DNA of 64,000 nt, taken from CAVWNR01 sp963756525. GTDB lineage: Bacteria; Actinomycetota; Actinomycetes; Mycobacteriales; Jatrophihabitantaceae. Positions 50,797-59,496 of the stretch are shown here, piece after piece. A model generated the notes under the pieces. It did not search any database and was not told the origin of the DNA. It saw nothing but the letters and a program-made list of their open reading frames with translations. Position 1 is the first letter of the stretch. Every line of letters starts with the position of its first letter. The stretch covers positions 868,001-932,000 of the forward strand of contig CAVWNR010000009.1 in the NCBI GenBank assembly GCA_963756525.1, written 5' to 3'. Both the position numbers and the translations under genes were made by a program.

Positions 50797-52470
50797 TCAC
50801 CGCTTCGCCGGAACGGCGGCGCCCGCGGGCAGCGCGACCATGCGGGCGTCGGTGTCGTAGAGCCGCTTTTCGCCGGCGGTGAGGGTGGTGCGGACCAAGT
50901 ACGCCTGGTCTTTGATCTTCCACAGGGCTTCTCCCTGCTCGAGCAGCGGCAGTTGCGCGGTTTCCGCGGAGGTGAGCCCGATCGCGGCGGCGGTCCGCTC
51001 GGCTTCGCCGGCCTCTTGGGCGTAGATGATTTTGGTGGAGCAGTCGGCGAGCAGGCCGAGGGCGAGGTTGCGCGCCTCGCTGTTGGCGTCGCCGACCGCG
51101 TCCAGGTCCGACAGGCGGTGCACGATGGCCAGGTTCGCGATGCCCAGGGCGCGGGAGAGTTTCCACTGCGCCTGCATCCGGGCCAGCAACGCCGGGGCGC
51201 GCACGAGGCGCCAGGCTTCGTCGTAGACCACCCAGCGGGGGCCGGCGGCGGGGTCGGCGAGCGCGGCCTCCATCCATGCCGAGGCGCAGGTCATCACCAG
51301 CGCGATCAGCTGGTCCGAGCCGGAGATCCGCGATAGGTCCAGCGCCACCATCGGCAGGGTGGGGTCGAAGCGTTGGGTGGAGGGCCCGTCGAACAGCCCG
51401 GCCAGGTCGCCGGCGACAAGCCGGTTCAGCGCGTGCGCGACGGCCCGACCGTCCGCCGTCAACTGCGCGACCGTGGATCCGGCGACCGGGGCGGTGGGGC
51501 TGAACATCGCGTCCACGACGTGCGGCAGCGTCGGCGTGCTGTTCTCACGGACCGCGCAGTCCAGGGCGGCGAACAGCGCGGTGGCCTCGACCGGGTCCAG
51601 CGCCCGGCCGAGGGCGACCTCCACGAGCGCGCGCAGCAGCCCACGCCGCCGCGCGGTCACCACGCCGCGCCAATCGTCCTCGCCCAGCCCGGTGGGGCGC
51701 GGGCCGTCGTCGAGCGGGTTGAGCCGGGTCGCCAGCCCGCCGCCGAGCGCGATCGCCTGCCCACCGACGGTCTCGGCGATGTGCGCCCATTCGCCTTTCG
51801 GGTCGCCCGGCACGTACACCCGCCGCCCGAACGGGATCGAGCGCACGGTGAGGCATTTCGCGCAGGTGGACTTGCCCTTGCCGAGCACGCCGGCGATGAG
51901 CAGGTTCGGGTTGGTGAGCACTCGCTCGGCGTAGAGCACCCACGGGTCGAAACAGAACGCCGCGCCGCTGTAGGAGTCCGCGCCCAGGTAGACGCCCTTC
52001 TCCCCCAGCCCGGCCTCGGCCAGGAACGGGTACGCCCCGGCCAGCGCTTCGCTGGTCGCCCGGTGCGCCGGGACCTTGAACGGCCGGTACGCGCGCAGCG
52101 ACTCCGGTCCCGGCTCCCCGGCCGCCGGCAGGTACGCCGCGGCGCGGCGCTCGGACCGTTCCAGCTGCCACCGGGCCCGGCGGCCCGCCGCCTCGGCCTG
52201 GCGGGCGGCGCGTTCGACGTCGCGGGCCCGGCGCCGTAGCGCCGCCCGGTCCGCCCGCCCAGCGCTGGCCGGTAGGAATCCGGCACCGGCCAGCCTGCGC
52301 CCGTCGGCCGCGGCCGGCGGCGGGCCGGCCCCGCCGGAGGTCGGGACCGCCGGCGCGTCGTCGTCCAGACCCGTCCGTGGTTGGCCGGCTTCACGGAGAT
52401 CGCCTGCGTCGTCCGCGGCGACCGCCTCGGTGTCGTGACGGGTTTTGCGCAGGTTCACCAGGAGGGCCAT
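50797..52470 (-). CDS. VirB4-like conjugation ATPase
   Basis: The 557-residue protein has a coiled-coil, arginine-rich N-terminal part, then PFLAEAGLGEKGVYLGADSY and Walker A LLIAGVLGKGKSTCAKCLTV. Walker B is RWVVYDEAWRLVRAPALLAR, and a late ISGSDQLIALVMT segment completes the P-loop ATPase. It energises assembly of the transfer channel. Its N-terminal domain is short for VirB4, as in other actinobacterial elements where SCO6880-like protein supplies the remainder. Confidence 0.87.
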   Translation of the reverse strand: MALLVNLRKTRHDTEAVAADDAGDLREAGQPRTGLDDDAPAVPTSGGAGPPPAAADGRRLAGAGFLPASAGRADRAALRRRARDVERAARQAEAAGRRARWQLERSERRAAAYLPAAGEPGPESLRAYRPFKVPAHRATSEALAGAYPFLAEAGLGEKGVYLGADSYSGAAFCFDPWVLYAERVLTNPNLLIAGVLGKGKSTCAKCLTVRSIPFGRRVYVPGDPKGEWAHIAETVGGQAIALGGGLATRLNPLDDGPRPTGLGEDDWRGVVTARRRGLLRALVEVALGRALDPVEATALFAALDCAVRENSTPTLPHVVDAMFSPTAPVAGSTVAQLTADGRAVAHALNRLVAGDLAGLFDGPSTQRFDPTLPMVALDLSRISGSDQLIALVMTCASAWMEAALADPAAGPRWVVYDEAWRLVRAPALLARMQAQWKLSRALGIANLAIVHRLSDLDAVGDANSEARNLALGLLADCSTKIIYAQEAGEAERTAAAIGLTSAETAQLPLLEQGEALWKIKDQAYLVRTTLTAGEKRLYDTDARMVALPAGAAVPAKR

Positions 52471-52471
52471 G

Positions 52472-53923
52472 TCAGTGCACCGCCCGGCCGAGCGGCAGCG
52501 CGGCGACCAGGAACCCCTGCGCCTGCCGGCCGTAGAGGATCCGGGTTTCGAGCATGCAGCCGGTCGCGGCCCGCTGGGTCTGCGCCACCGCGGCGCGCAG
52601 CTGGTCCAGGGTGGGGGCGGTGACGGCGAGGAACCCGGAGTAGCGCAGGTCGGCGTGCCCGGCGATCAGCGCCCGTTCCCGGGCCAGCACGTCGGCGTAC
52701 TCCTGATCGTCGGACTGGTCGATGATCCGCCCGGTCTTGGCCTTCTGCGCCCGGTCGGTGAGATAGTCCACCTTCTCCCGGCGGATCGCTCGCATCGCCT
52801 CCCCCGCGGCCAGCGGCCTCGCGATCAGCGACAGCGACCGGCGCACCCGCGGGGTGAAGATCAGCTGGTGCAGGAACGAGCAGGCCACCTCGGCGGTCGG
52901 CCAGTCGCTGATCCACAACACCGTGGTGTAGCCGGAGTCGTGGCGCAGATGGTCCCAATGCTCGTCCACCGCCGCCGGCCCCAGGCTGAGCGCGGCGCCG
53001 GGGTCGCCCGGCGCCAGCTGCAGGCCCGGGTCGTAGGCCTGCCGGATCGTCACCGCCAGCTCGGTCGCGGACAGCCAACCCTCCGATCGCAGCCCGGCGT
53101 TACGCAGCGCCCCGTCCAGGGTGCCCATGTCGGCGGCCAACACCACGGCGGCGCCGGCCAGCCCGCCGCCGGCCTCGCGCACCGCATGCGCCGCGCGTTT
53201 GAGGTCGAGGACCACGGTGAGCAGGCTGCGGTGCGTCGACGCCGTCGGGGCCGCGGTCGCGAGCAGCGTCTCGTACTGCGCGGCCGGCCAGGACTCGTCG
53301 CTGGTGCCGTGCTCGTGCCACCAGCCGACCACGCCGCGGCCCGGGTCCGGGATCACCGACTCCAGCACCTGCACCCCGGCGCAGGTGCCCGAGGCGGCGA
53401 GCCCGGCCAGCACCCGACCCCACCCGCCGACCCGGCGGCTCTGCTCGGAGCCGTCTAGTAACACGAACGCCGGATGCGACACCCGTACCACCGCGGCCAG
53501 GGTGTGTCGGTGCGGGTCGTGCACCAGCACCACCCCGCCGCCGGGCGCCTGCACGAACCGCAACGCGGCCGCGTCGCCGGGCAGCCCCATCGTCCCGGCC
53601 GGGCGCGGCGCGCTGGCCTTGACCCGGTAGCGGGTTTGCCCGGCCGCTTTCCGCGCCCGCCAGTGCAGCACCAGCGGGACGGACTCGATCAGTGGCGCGC
53701 CGTTCCAGCGCACGAACCCCGACCCGATCAGCCCGGCCCACAGCGGCGCGGTCACCGCCAGCCCCACCGCGCGGGCACTGAACAGCGCCACCGCGATCAC
53801 CAACACTCCGCTGCCGACCGCGAGCACCACCGGCGTCGAGTACCCCAGCAGCAGCCCCTTGGTCTGCCGCCGGCCGAACCGCACCAGCGGCGGTCCAGCC
53901 GCCTGCGTCCGCGAATCCGTCAC
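52472..53923 (-). CDS. SCO6880-family type IV secretion protein
   Basis: The 483-residue protein has two close transmembrane helices near the N terminus (LAVGSGVLVIAVALFSARAV; LAVTAPLWAGLIGSGFV). The long cytoplasmic part includes TVLWISDWPTAEVACSFLHQ and a C-terminal EYADVLARERALIAGHADLR like the N-terminal domain of VirB4. It combines PrgI-like and VirB4-N-like parts, which together with the next ATPase gene would make a full VirB4 function. The GTG at 53923 overlaps the previous stop. Confidence 0.83.
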   Translation of the reverse strand: MTDSRTQAAGPPLVRFGRRQTKGLLLGYSTPVVLAVGSGVLVIAVALFSARAVGLAVTAPLWAGLIGSGFVRWNGAPLIESVPLVLHWRARKAAGQTRYRVKASAPRPAGTMGLPGDAAALRFVQAPGGGVVLVHDPHRHTLAAVVRVSHPAFVLLDGSEQSRRVGGWGRVLAGLAASGTCAGVQVLESVIPDPGRGVVGWWHEHGTSDESWPAAQYETLLATAAPTASTHRSLLTVVLDLKRAAHAVREAGGGLAGAAVVLAADMGTLDGALRNAGLRSEGWLSATELAVTIRQAYDPGLQLAPGDPGAALSLGPAAVDEHWDHLRHDSGYTTVLWISDWPTAEVACSFLHQLIFTPRVRRSLSLIARPLAAGEAMRAIRREKVDYLTDRAQKAKTGRIIDQSDDQEYADVLARERALIAGHADLRYSGFLAVTAPTLDQLRAAVAQTQRAATGCMLETRILYGRQAQGFLVAALPLGRAVH

Positions 53924-55326
53924 GATCTGTCTCCATTCGCGTGGGCTTCGGGTCCGGGTGGGCTGGTCTTCGGCGGCGGCGCGGCGGGTGGCCGCCCGGC
54001 CGGGGACGGCTGGACGGGTGCGGGGGTGGCGGTGTCCAGGTGCCGGCCAAGCGTGTTCGCCGCGCGGCTGGGCAGTTTCACCGCCTCGACCGCCCCGGCC
54101 GCGACCGGCCCCGCGGCGCCGGCACCGTCGGCCGGCGCGCTGGTTGGCCCACCGCCGCCCGCCGGCGCCGGGCCGGAGTTCGACCCGGAGTTCGGCCCGG
54201 AGGTCGGGCCGCTGCTCGGGCCGCCGCTCGATGGACCGGGCGTGCCGGGCCCGGGCGGCGGCTCCGGGCGGCCGGTGGCCGTGGGCTGCGGGTCGGGACC
54301 GGTGCCATTCGGCGACGACGCTGGCGGCGAGGACGTCGGTTGGGTGAGCCGGGACCGCAGCGAGGTCGCCTGCGCGTGCAGGCTGTTCGCCTTCTGCGGC
54401 GCCGCGATCAGCGCGGCGCCGCCGCTGCGCGCGGCGACGGCTTGGGCGTGCACGTGGTGGAACGCGTCGCCGGCGAAGTGCACCGTCTTGATCGCCAACC
54501 ACGGGGCGAAGCCGGCCAGCAGCAGGGTCAGCGCGCCGATCGCCAGGTTCGTCACCTGATCCGTCGCGCCGCCGGTTTCGCCGGCGCCGTCGACCAGCGC
54601 CAGCCCGATCATGAAGATCAGCACCAGGATCAGCTTCGAACAGATCAACGCCACGGTCAGCTCGATCCAGCGGCGCACCCACCCGCGGGTGAGGTCGCTG
54701 GTCGCGCCGGAGAACGCGATCGGCGCGAACACCGCCGCGACGATGATGAGCATTTTGCGGATCATCAGCGCGGCCCAGATCACTACCACCGCGATCAGCA
54801 ACACGATCGCGAACAGGAACAGCCCGGCGGAGTTCAGCGCGGACAGCGCCTGCAACGCGACCAGCTTGCGGCCGATGCCGGTCACGTTCTCCCCGGTCGC
54901 CGCCCGGACCACCCCGTCGCAGATGTCGTCGACGGCGGCGAGCAGCAGCTGGGTGGTGGTGATCGCGAACACCGCCCCGACGAACGCGATCAGCATGCCG
55001 CGCACTGCCCGGCCCAGCCCGCCGGCGTCTTGGCGCAACGCGGAGGCGATCACCTGGATCGCGAACATCGCCACCGCGATGATCCCGGCGATCACCCCGG
55101 TAATCGCCAGCAGGTTAGCGATCCCGTCGCCGGTGAGGTCGATCGCGGTCGCCGAGTCGATCTGCCGCCACAGCCAGGTCACCGCGGCGGCCGCGGCCTG
55201 GCCGAACGCCTGCGCGATCGAGTCGAACACTCCGCCGGCGACCGCCTTGCCGGCCGAGCCCAGCGCCCCGCCGATCGCCCCACCGACGCAGTCGCCCCAC
55301 GAGGTCGGGTTCGCCGAACAGCTCAC
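53920..55326 (-). CDS. TrbL/VirB6-like conjugation membrane protein
   Basis: The 468-residue protein has about six transmembrane segments (LLAITGVIAGIIAVAMFAIQ; LFLFAIVLLIAVVVIWAAL; LILVLIFMIGLALV among others). A proline/serine/glycine-rich cytoplasmic tail of roughly 150 residues follows. This layout matches TrbL/VirB6 pore proteins of conjugation systems. It starts at a GTG overlapping the preceding gene. Confidence 0.82.
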   Translation of the reverse strand: MSCSANPTSWGDCVGGAIGGALGSAGKAVAGGVFDSIAQAFGQAAAAAVTWLWRQIDSATAIDLTGDGIANLLAITGVIAGIIAVAMFAIQVIASALRQDAGGLGRAVRGMLIAFVGAVFAITTTQLLLAAVDDICDGVVRAATGENVTGIGRKLVALQALSALNSAGLFLFAIVLLIAVVVIWAALMIRKMLIIVAAVFAPIAFSGATSDLTRGWVRRWIELTVALICSKLILVLIFMIGLALVDGAGETGGATDQVTNLAIGALTLLLAGFAPWLAIKTVHFAGDAFHHVHAQAVAARSGGAALIAAPQKANSLHAQATSLRSRLTQPTSSPPASSPNGTGPDPQPTATGRPEPPPGPGTPGPSSGGPSSGPTSGPNSGSNSGPAPAGGGGPTSAPADGAGAAGPVAAGAVEAVKLPSRAANTLGRHLDTATPAPVQPSPAGRPPAAPPPKTSPPGPEAHANGDRS

Positions 55327-56111
55327 AGCACGACCTCCCTCACCACGTAGTGCTGGGTCATCGCCGCACCGAACACCCGCCCGTGATGCGCCGAGGTGCC
55401 GACCACCACCTCGAAGGCCACCGACTGGCTCGAGGTGATCGGCCGGTCACCGAAGACGGCGTGCAGCGTGACCGTGGCGCTGAACAACCGGTCCAGTGTC
55501 AGCGGGTCGATGAACGTGGTGCCCGCCGGCGGGAAGCCCGGCACCTCCGCCACTTTCACGTTCGAGACGACGGTGTAGGCGTCCTGCCCGGCCAGCCCGG
55601 CCCAGTCGCTCGCGTTGGGCACGAGCGTCTCGCCGGTGTCATCCCAGGCCGGGCTGGTCAGCGAGACCAGCAGCGCCTTCCCTCGATCCGCCGGGCTCAG
55701 CGGCACCTGCACGATCGACAGCGGCGCCGACTCCGACACCACCCACGCCAGCAACTGATCGCGGGTCGCGTGCCGGTAGTCGCGGCTGAGCAGCTCGGTG
55801 CCGAACGCGGCCACGAACAGATCCGGCTGCCCGCGGTCCGCGGCGGGGATCGGCGGGAACGCCCGCGAGGTGCCGGCCGGCACCGCCGGGACCGCGTCCC
55901 ACGGGCCGTGGTCATACCCCGGCACTGCGGGTGAGCCGGCGGCCGCCGGGCCGGATAGCGGGGTCGAAGCGGAGGGAGCAGCGGCCGCCCGGTGCCGACC
56001 CCCAGCACCCGACATTGCGGCGAGGACCACCGCCACTGCGAGGAGCCCGGCTACCATCCCGGCCGCGGCCACCAGCACCCGGCGGCGGTAGGCCCACAGG
56101 TCACGCCACAC
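55323..56111 (-). CDS. Conjugal transfer membrane-anchored protein (TcpC/VirB8-like)
   Basis: The ~262-residue protein has one N-terminal membrane anchor (VLVAAAGMVAGLLAVAVVLA) and an extracytoplasmic domain in which FVAAFGTELLSRDYRHATRD and VTLHAVFGDRPITSSQSVAF resemble bacterial VirB8/TcpC folds. The GTG at 56111 is preferred because GGGAGGGG lies 6 nt upstream; a GTG at 56153 overlaps the previous stop. Assignment to VirB8-like is by layout. Confidence 0.68.
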   Translation of the reverse strand: MWRDLWAYRRRVLVAAAGMVAGLLAVAVVLAAMSGAGGRHRAAAAPSASTPLSGPAAAGSPAVPGYDHGPWDAVPAVPAGTSRAFPPIPAADRGQPDLFVAAFGTELLSRDYRHATRDQLLAWVVSESAPLSIVQVPLSPADRGKALLVSLTSPAWDDTGETLVPNASDWAGLAGQDAYTVVSNVKVAEVPGFPPAGTTFIDPLTLDRLFSATVTLHAVFGDRPITSSQSVAFEVVVGTSAHHGRVFGAAMTQHYVVREVVL

Positions 56112-56149
56112 CGCTACCCCCTCCCGTCCAGGCCGACCCCGGCGGGGCG

Positions 56150-56455
56150 TCACAGCTGCGGCCCGACGTTCGTGAAGAAGGTCACCAGCGAATCCGCCCC
56201 GCCGATCAACACCGCGGCCGCCAACGCCACCAGCACCCCCGACTTGCCGCGGTTGGCCCACTGCGGATTCGCCACATGCCCGGCGACCGCCCACACGATC
56301 GCCGAGATCGCGATCCCCGCGACCGCCGCGATCACTCCGAAGGTCAGCAGGGCGCCGACCATCCGCTCCGCTGCGGCCACCCCAGGCAGCCCAGTGTTGT
56401 TGCGTGGGATGTTCACCGGATCGGCCAGCACCACACCGTTCAGAACCTTGAGCAC
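56150..56455 (-). CDS. DUF6112-like small membrane protein (VirB2/pilin-like position)
   Basis: The 101-residue protein has two hydrophobic helices (MVGALLTFGVIAAVAGIAIS; VLVALAAAVLIGGADSLVTF) separated by a short polar loop, the size and layout of TrbC/VirB2 proteins. It is the first gene of the minus-strand transfer block. Equivalent genes lead the transfer operons of related actinobacterial elements. Confidence 0.72.
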   Translation of the reverse strand: MLKVLNGVVLADPVNIPRNNTGLPGVAAAERMVGALLTFGVIAAVAGIAISAIVWAVAGHVANPQWANRGKSGVLVALAAAVLIGGADSLVTFFTNVGPQL

Positions 56456-56510
56456 CAGTAGCTCCCAGGGGTCAGGGCCCCAACCACAGGGCCGTCACCC
56501 CTGCGCGGCA

Positions 56511-56534
56511 CTCCGGGGTCCCATGCCACCCCTC
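56511..56534 (-). promoter_or_regulatory. Shared repeat upstream of the DUF6112-like gene
   Basis: On the minus strand GGGTGGCA and GACCCCGGAGTGC are in the same arrangement as at 50757-50780. It is likely an operator or promoter element common to both transfer transcription units. Confidence 0.5.
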
Positions 56535-56711
56535 GCGGGGGCGACGCGCCAGCCACATCCGCCGGCACCCGCCCGAGAGCGCGGCACCGACTAACAACCG
56601 AGCCTTCTCGCCGCAGGCCGTCAGCGCCTGTCCGCCCGTGAACATCCGCGCAGTCGACAGGCCGAAGCCGATGGCCGAAGAGATGGCTGCCACCCAAGCG
56701 CATCAGCGAGG

Positions 56712-56822
56712 CTGTCGCAAAATGCAGCGAAAGATCGTTTGGGCCACAACATCTGGGATCGGCTCGCGTCGCGGGCGCGAGATCTTGTGATCGCGGGAAG
56801 GTGCCAGCAGATTCTGCGACAG
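56712..56822. repeat. Long-spaced inverted repeat in the control region
   Basis: CTGTCGCA (56712-56719) is matched by TGCGACAG (56815-56822). Such repeats occur near origins of transfer and promoters; function not shown. Confidence 0.3.
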
Positions 56823-56886
56823 GCTCCAGCATGCCCTGTCAGTCGCCGCTCCCAGTGGCGCAGCGGCGACGCAGGCCTCTGCAACG

Positions 56887-56985
56887 ATGGTGTTTAGCGG
56901 AGAAGAAGAGTTGGGGCTGCTGATCACCGGGAACGACGCCGTCTACTTCACCCGGGCGGGCTTGGAAGCTCGACGCAGATCCTGA
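56887..56985 (+). CDS. Doubtful 32-residue ORF
   Basis: The frame reads MVFSGEEELGLLITGNDAVY and then FTRAGLEARRRS. It looks like the end of a longer protein rather than a complete one; no ribosome-binding site is obvious. It could be a remnant. Confidence 0.25.
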   Translation: MVFSGEEELGLLITGNDAVYFTRAGLEARRRS

Positions 56986-57176
56986 CGCCTTGTCCGTGCG
57001 ACGTTGGGCGACCTCGAGATCGCCTGACGGGTGCCTGTGCAGCGCCTCCGCAGGGCGGCCGACTCGGCCACCGGCCGCACGGCGCTACATGAGGTGCGAC
57101 ACGCGGAGCGCGACGATTCTCAAGCACATAGGGTAAGCAGACAGCTACGCTGATCTTCCCGCAGAACGGTTTTCAC

Positions 57177-58097
57177 ATGCCCCGCGACGACGTTGACGCC
57201 CTGTTCTTCTACGACCAGGCCCCACCTCAGGGGTTTGTGCCCATGTTGTCCCCGGACGAGATGTGCCGTGTCTTCGACGTCACCGCAGCGCAACCGCTTG
57301 GCCGCGGCAGCTTCGGCGAGACATGGCGCCTGTCCGGCGGCGCAGCCGCCGCGAACAGCGACATCGCCGCAAAGGTCATCATTCGCCAGGACTATCCGGC
57401 CAACAGGCTTGCGCGGGAAGTAGAAGGCCTCCAGCGCACAATGTCAGCGAACGTCGTGCGGCTTATTGAGACACGCCAGGTGTGCCTGGGTATCGGAAGA
57501 CGGGCCGTGCTGCTGTGCGAGTTCGTTGCAGGCGGTGACGTCGGGTCCGCAATAGCCGCGGGATGCCGGCCCACTTATCAGCAAGTACACGAGTTCGCCG
57601 TCGGCGTACTCACCGGCGTCGCCGCAATGCACCTCACGGGGACCGTGCACCGGGACGTCAAACCCGAGAATATCGCCTTGCGTGACGGAGACTGGGCACA
57701 GCCGGTGCTGCTCGACCTCGGCCTGGCGAAGATGCTCGACGCCGATACCCTGACCGCCTACCCGTCGCTGCTCGGGACGCTGCCGTTTATGGCGCCCGAG
57801 CAGATCCGGCTCGAAGAGGCCCGCAAGGGCGCCGACGTGTGGGCGGTCGGCGTCGTCCTCCATCTGCTGCTATCGGGAACGCACCCGTTCTTCGGTCCAA
57901 AGAGCGAGGGTGTGTACCGACAGGCGGCGCTCGCTCGGGTCACCGCCGGAGCCCCCGACCTGCCAGTCGATGTGCCAGAGCCGCTGCGCTTCGTGGCGCA
58001 GCGCCTGCTGAAGGCAGCGCCATACGAGCGCGGCAGTGCAGCCCGTGCCCTCGGCGACTTGACCAGCAGCAACAGACCTGCGCGAGGAAGACGATGA
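57177..58097 (+). CDS. Serine/threonine protein kinase
   Basis: The 306-residue soluble kinase has the glycine loop LGRGSFGETWRL, the lysine in DIAAKVIIRQ, catalytic loop VHRDVKPENIAL, DLG (in place of DFG) in LLDLGLAKML, and APEQIRLEEARKGADVWAVG. No transmembrane or PASTA part follows, unlike PknB-type kinases. The stop overlaps the next gene (ATGA), so the two form a kinase-partner pair within element cargo. Confidence 0.88.
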   Translation: MPRDDVDALFFYDQAPPQGFVPMLSPDEMCRVFDVTAAQPLGRGSFGETWRLSGGAAAANSDIAAKVIIRQDYPANRLAREVEGLQRTMSANVVRLIETRQVCLGIGRRAVLLCEFVAGGDVGSAIAAGCRPTYQQVHEFAVGVLTGVAAMHLTGTVHRDVKPENIALRDGDWAQPVLLDLGLAKMLDADTLTAYPSLLGTLPFMAPEQIRLEEARKGADVWAVGVVLHLLLSGTHPFFGPKSEGVYRQAALARVTAGAPDLPVDVPEPLRFVAQRLLKAAPYERGSAARALGDLTSSNRPARGRR

Positions 58098-59488
58098 CTG
58101 ACGGTGATGGCCTCAATGAGGTGGAATTCGACGACGACCTCGATGAGGACGAGACCGACGAAGAGGTGGACGAGGAGGCACTCAGGCAGGCCGGCCAGGC
58201 GGCGGGCACCTTCTCCGACGACCCGGACATCGATTCCCCGGCACCCGCGGGCGGATCGCAGGCGCCAGATCTGACCGACGGGCCAACTCCCGAGCCCGCT
58301 GCGCTCGATGAGGTGTTAGCCGGCAACGCGCCGATGCTGCTCATGCACAAGAGCCACCATCACGCGCCGTTCGTTCCGCTGGCGCTCGGTGTGGCACGCC
58401 GAGTCACACAGGGCCGCATCGGTTTGGGTACCGTGATTCGCCTGCCTCGCTGCAGCCCGACCAACGCGGCGACGTACCTGTCCTGGTGCACGCATGCTCA
58501 GCTTCGCTTGGCTGATCCGGAAATCTACGCCCTGCCGGGGACCGGCGCGCCCGGGAGTCCGGTGAGTGCACGGTACCAAGAGCACTACCCTTGGAGCGTC
58601 GGCATGCCGGACGCCAACGCCACCGCAACCGAGCGGCTTGAGTGGGTGCGCGGGGTGTTAGATGCCCAACATGCCGCCGGCGCAACAATTCTGTTGTCAG
58701 CCAGCGGCTGGGTTTCGGATCAGCAGGCGCAGGCGTCACTCAAGATGGCCATGGGCTGGGTGGCCGAGTCGCGGGCAGCGCTGGAAGCCGACGACCTGAT
58801 GTTCGTAAACCTGACGCTTGCCGGCGGCTGGCTGGCCAACCCGGCATTGCGTGCGATGCTGCTCGACGAACTCGTTGAGTCGAGCGAGCCGCTGTGGTAC
58901 GTGCGTGTGTACTGGCCCATCATCGAACCCCGGTTTGGCCAGTTGACCGACGCGGCGCTGCTCGACGGATATAAGGATCTGGCGCAGGTCGCGCGGCAGG
59001 AGGGCAAGGTTCTGGTGCTGCCCAATAGCGGCTTGACTGGGTGGGTCGCGACAGCCCTGGGCGCGTCAGGATTCTCGACGGGCATCGGATGGGCCGAGCA
59101 GGCATATGCGGCCCAGCGGATCTACGCCAATCGACCGAGCCAGCCGCGGCCGGAACGTATCCAGCGGTACTTCGATCGAACGGTGCTGCACCCGCTTACG
59201 TGGTTGGCCAGTGAAGCGATGACGGATGTCCCCGGCCATTTGGGCTGCACCTGCCGGTTCTGCGCCCAGATGCGCACTGAGAACGCATGGCACCCAGGGC
59301 AGGCCGGGGGTCACTACCTGGTGAGGGCAGCACGGTTGACGGCCGAGATCGCGACGAGCAACCGTCGTCGTGAGGCCCGGCAGCTGGTAGCGGACGCGCA
59401 GCAGTTTGTTGCCGGTGTCGGCAGCCAGCATTGGTTCACCGGCGCCTACAACCCGCAGCACCTGGCGGCGTGGGCCGCCAGACTGTAG
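58094..59488 (+). CDS. Unknown protein coupled to the kinase
   Basis: The 464-residue protein starts with an acidic segment of about 50 residues (EFDDDLDEDETDEEVDEEAL), then a folded part beginning MLLMHKSHHHAPFVPLALGV. Segments such as TILLSASGWVSDQQAQASLK and WYVRVYWPIIEPRFGQLTDA suggest an alternating alpha/beta, possibly barrel, core. A Cys-rich HLGCTCRFCAQM patch lies near residue 395. Not recognised. The acidic tail may be the kinase-docking or phosphorylated part. Confidence 0.6.
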   Translation: MTDGDGLNEVEFDDDLDEDETDEEVDEEALRQAGQAAGTFSDDPDIDSPAPAGGSQAPDLTDGPTPEPAALDEVLAGNAPMLLMHKSHHHAPFVPLALGVARRVTQGRIGLGTVIRLPRCSPTNAATYLSWCTHAQLRLADPEIYALPGTGAPGSPVSARYQEHYPWSVGMPDANATATERLEWVRGVLDAQHAAGATILLSASGWVSDQQAQASLKMAMGWVAESRAALEADDLMFVNLTLAGGWLANPALRAMLLDELVESSEPLWYVRVYWPIIEPRFGQLTDAALLDGYKDLAQVARQEGKVLVLPNSGLTGWVATALGASGFSTGIGWAEQAYAAQRIYANRPSQPRPERIQRYFDRTVLHPLTWLASEAMTDVPGHLGCTCRFCAQMRTENAWHPGQAGGHYLVRAARLTAEIATSNRRREARQLVADAQQFVAGVGSQHWFTGAYNPQHLAAWAARL

Positions 59489-59496
59489 CAGCGCAG

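Larger units (their letters stand above)
56456..57176. other. 721-bp intergenic region of the element, possible oriT/control region
   Basis: No convincing gene is present. The region lies between divergent blocks (transfer genes on minus, kinase on plus) and contains the shared repeat (56511-56534), an inverted pair CTGTCGCA/TGCGACAG (56712-56719 and 56815-56822) and a short open frame (56887-56985). Confidence 0.5.

Noticed and set aside
56440..56832. 130-codon minus-strand frame in the element control region
   Set aside because: It overlaps the DUF6112-like gene start, has low-complexity composition and no ribosome-binding site.
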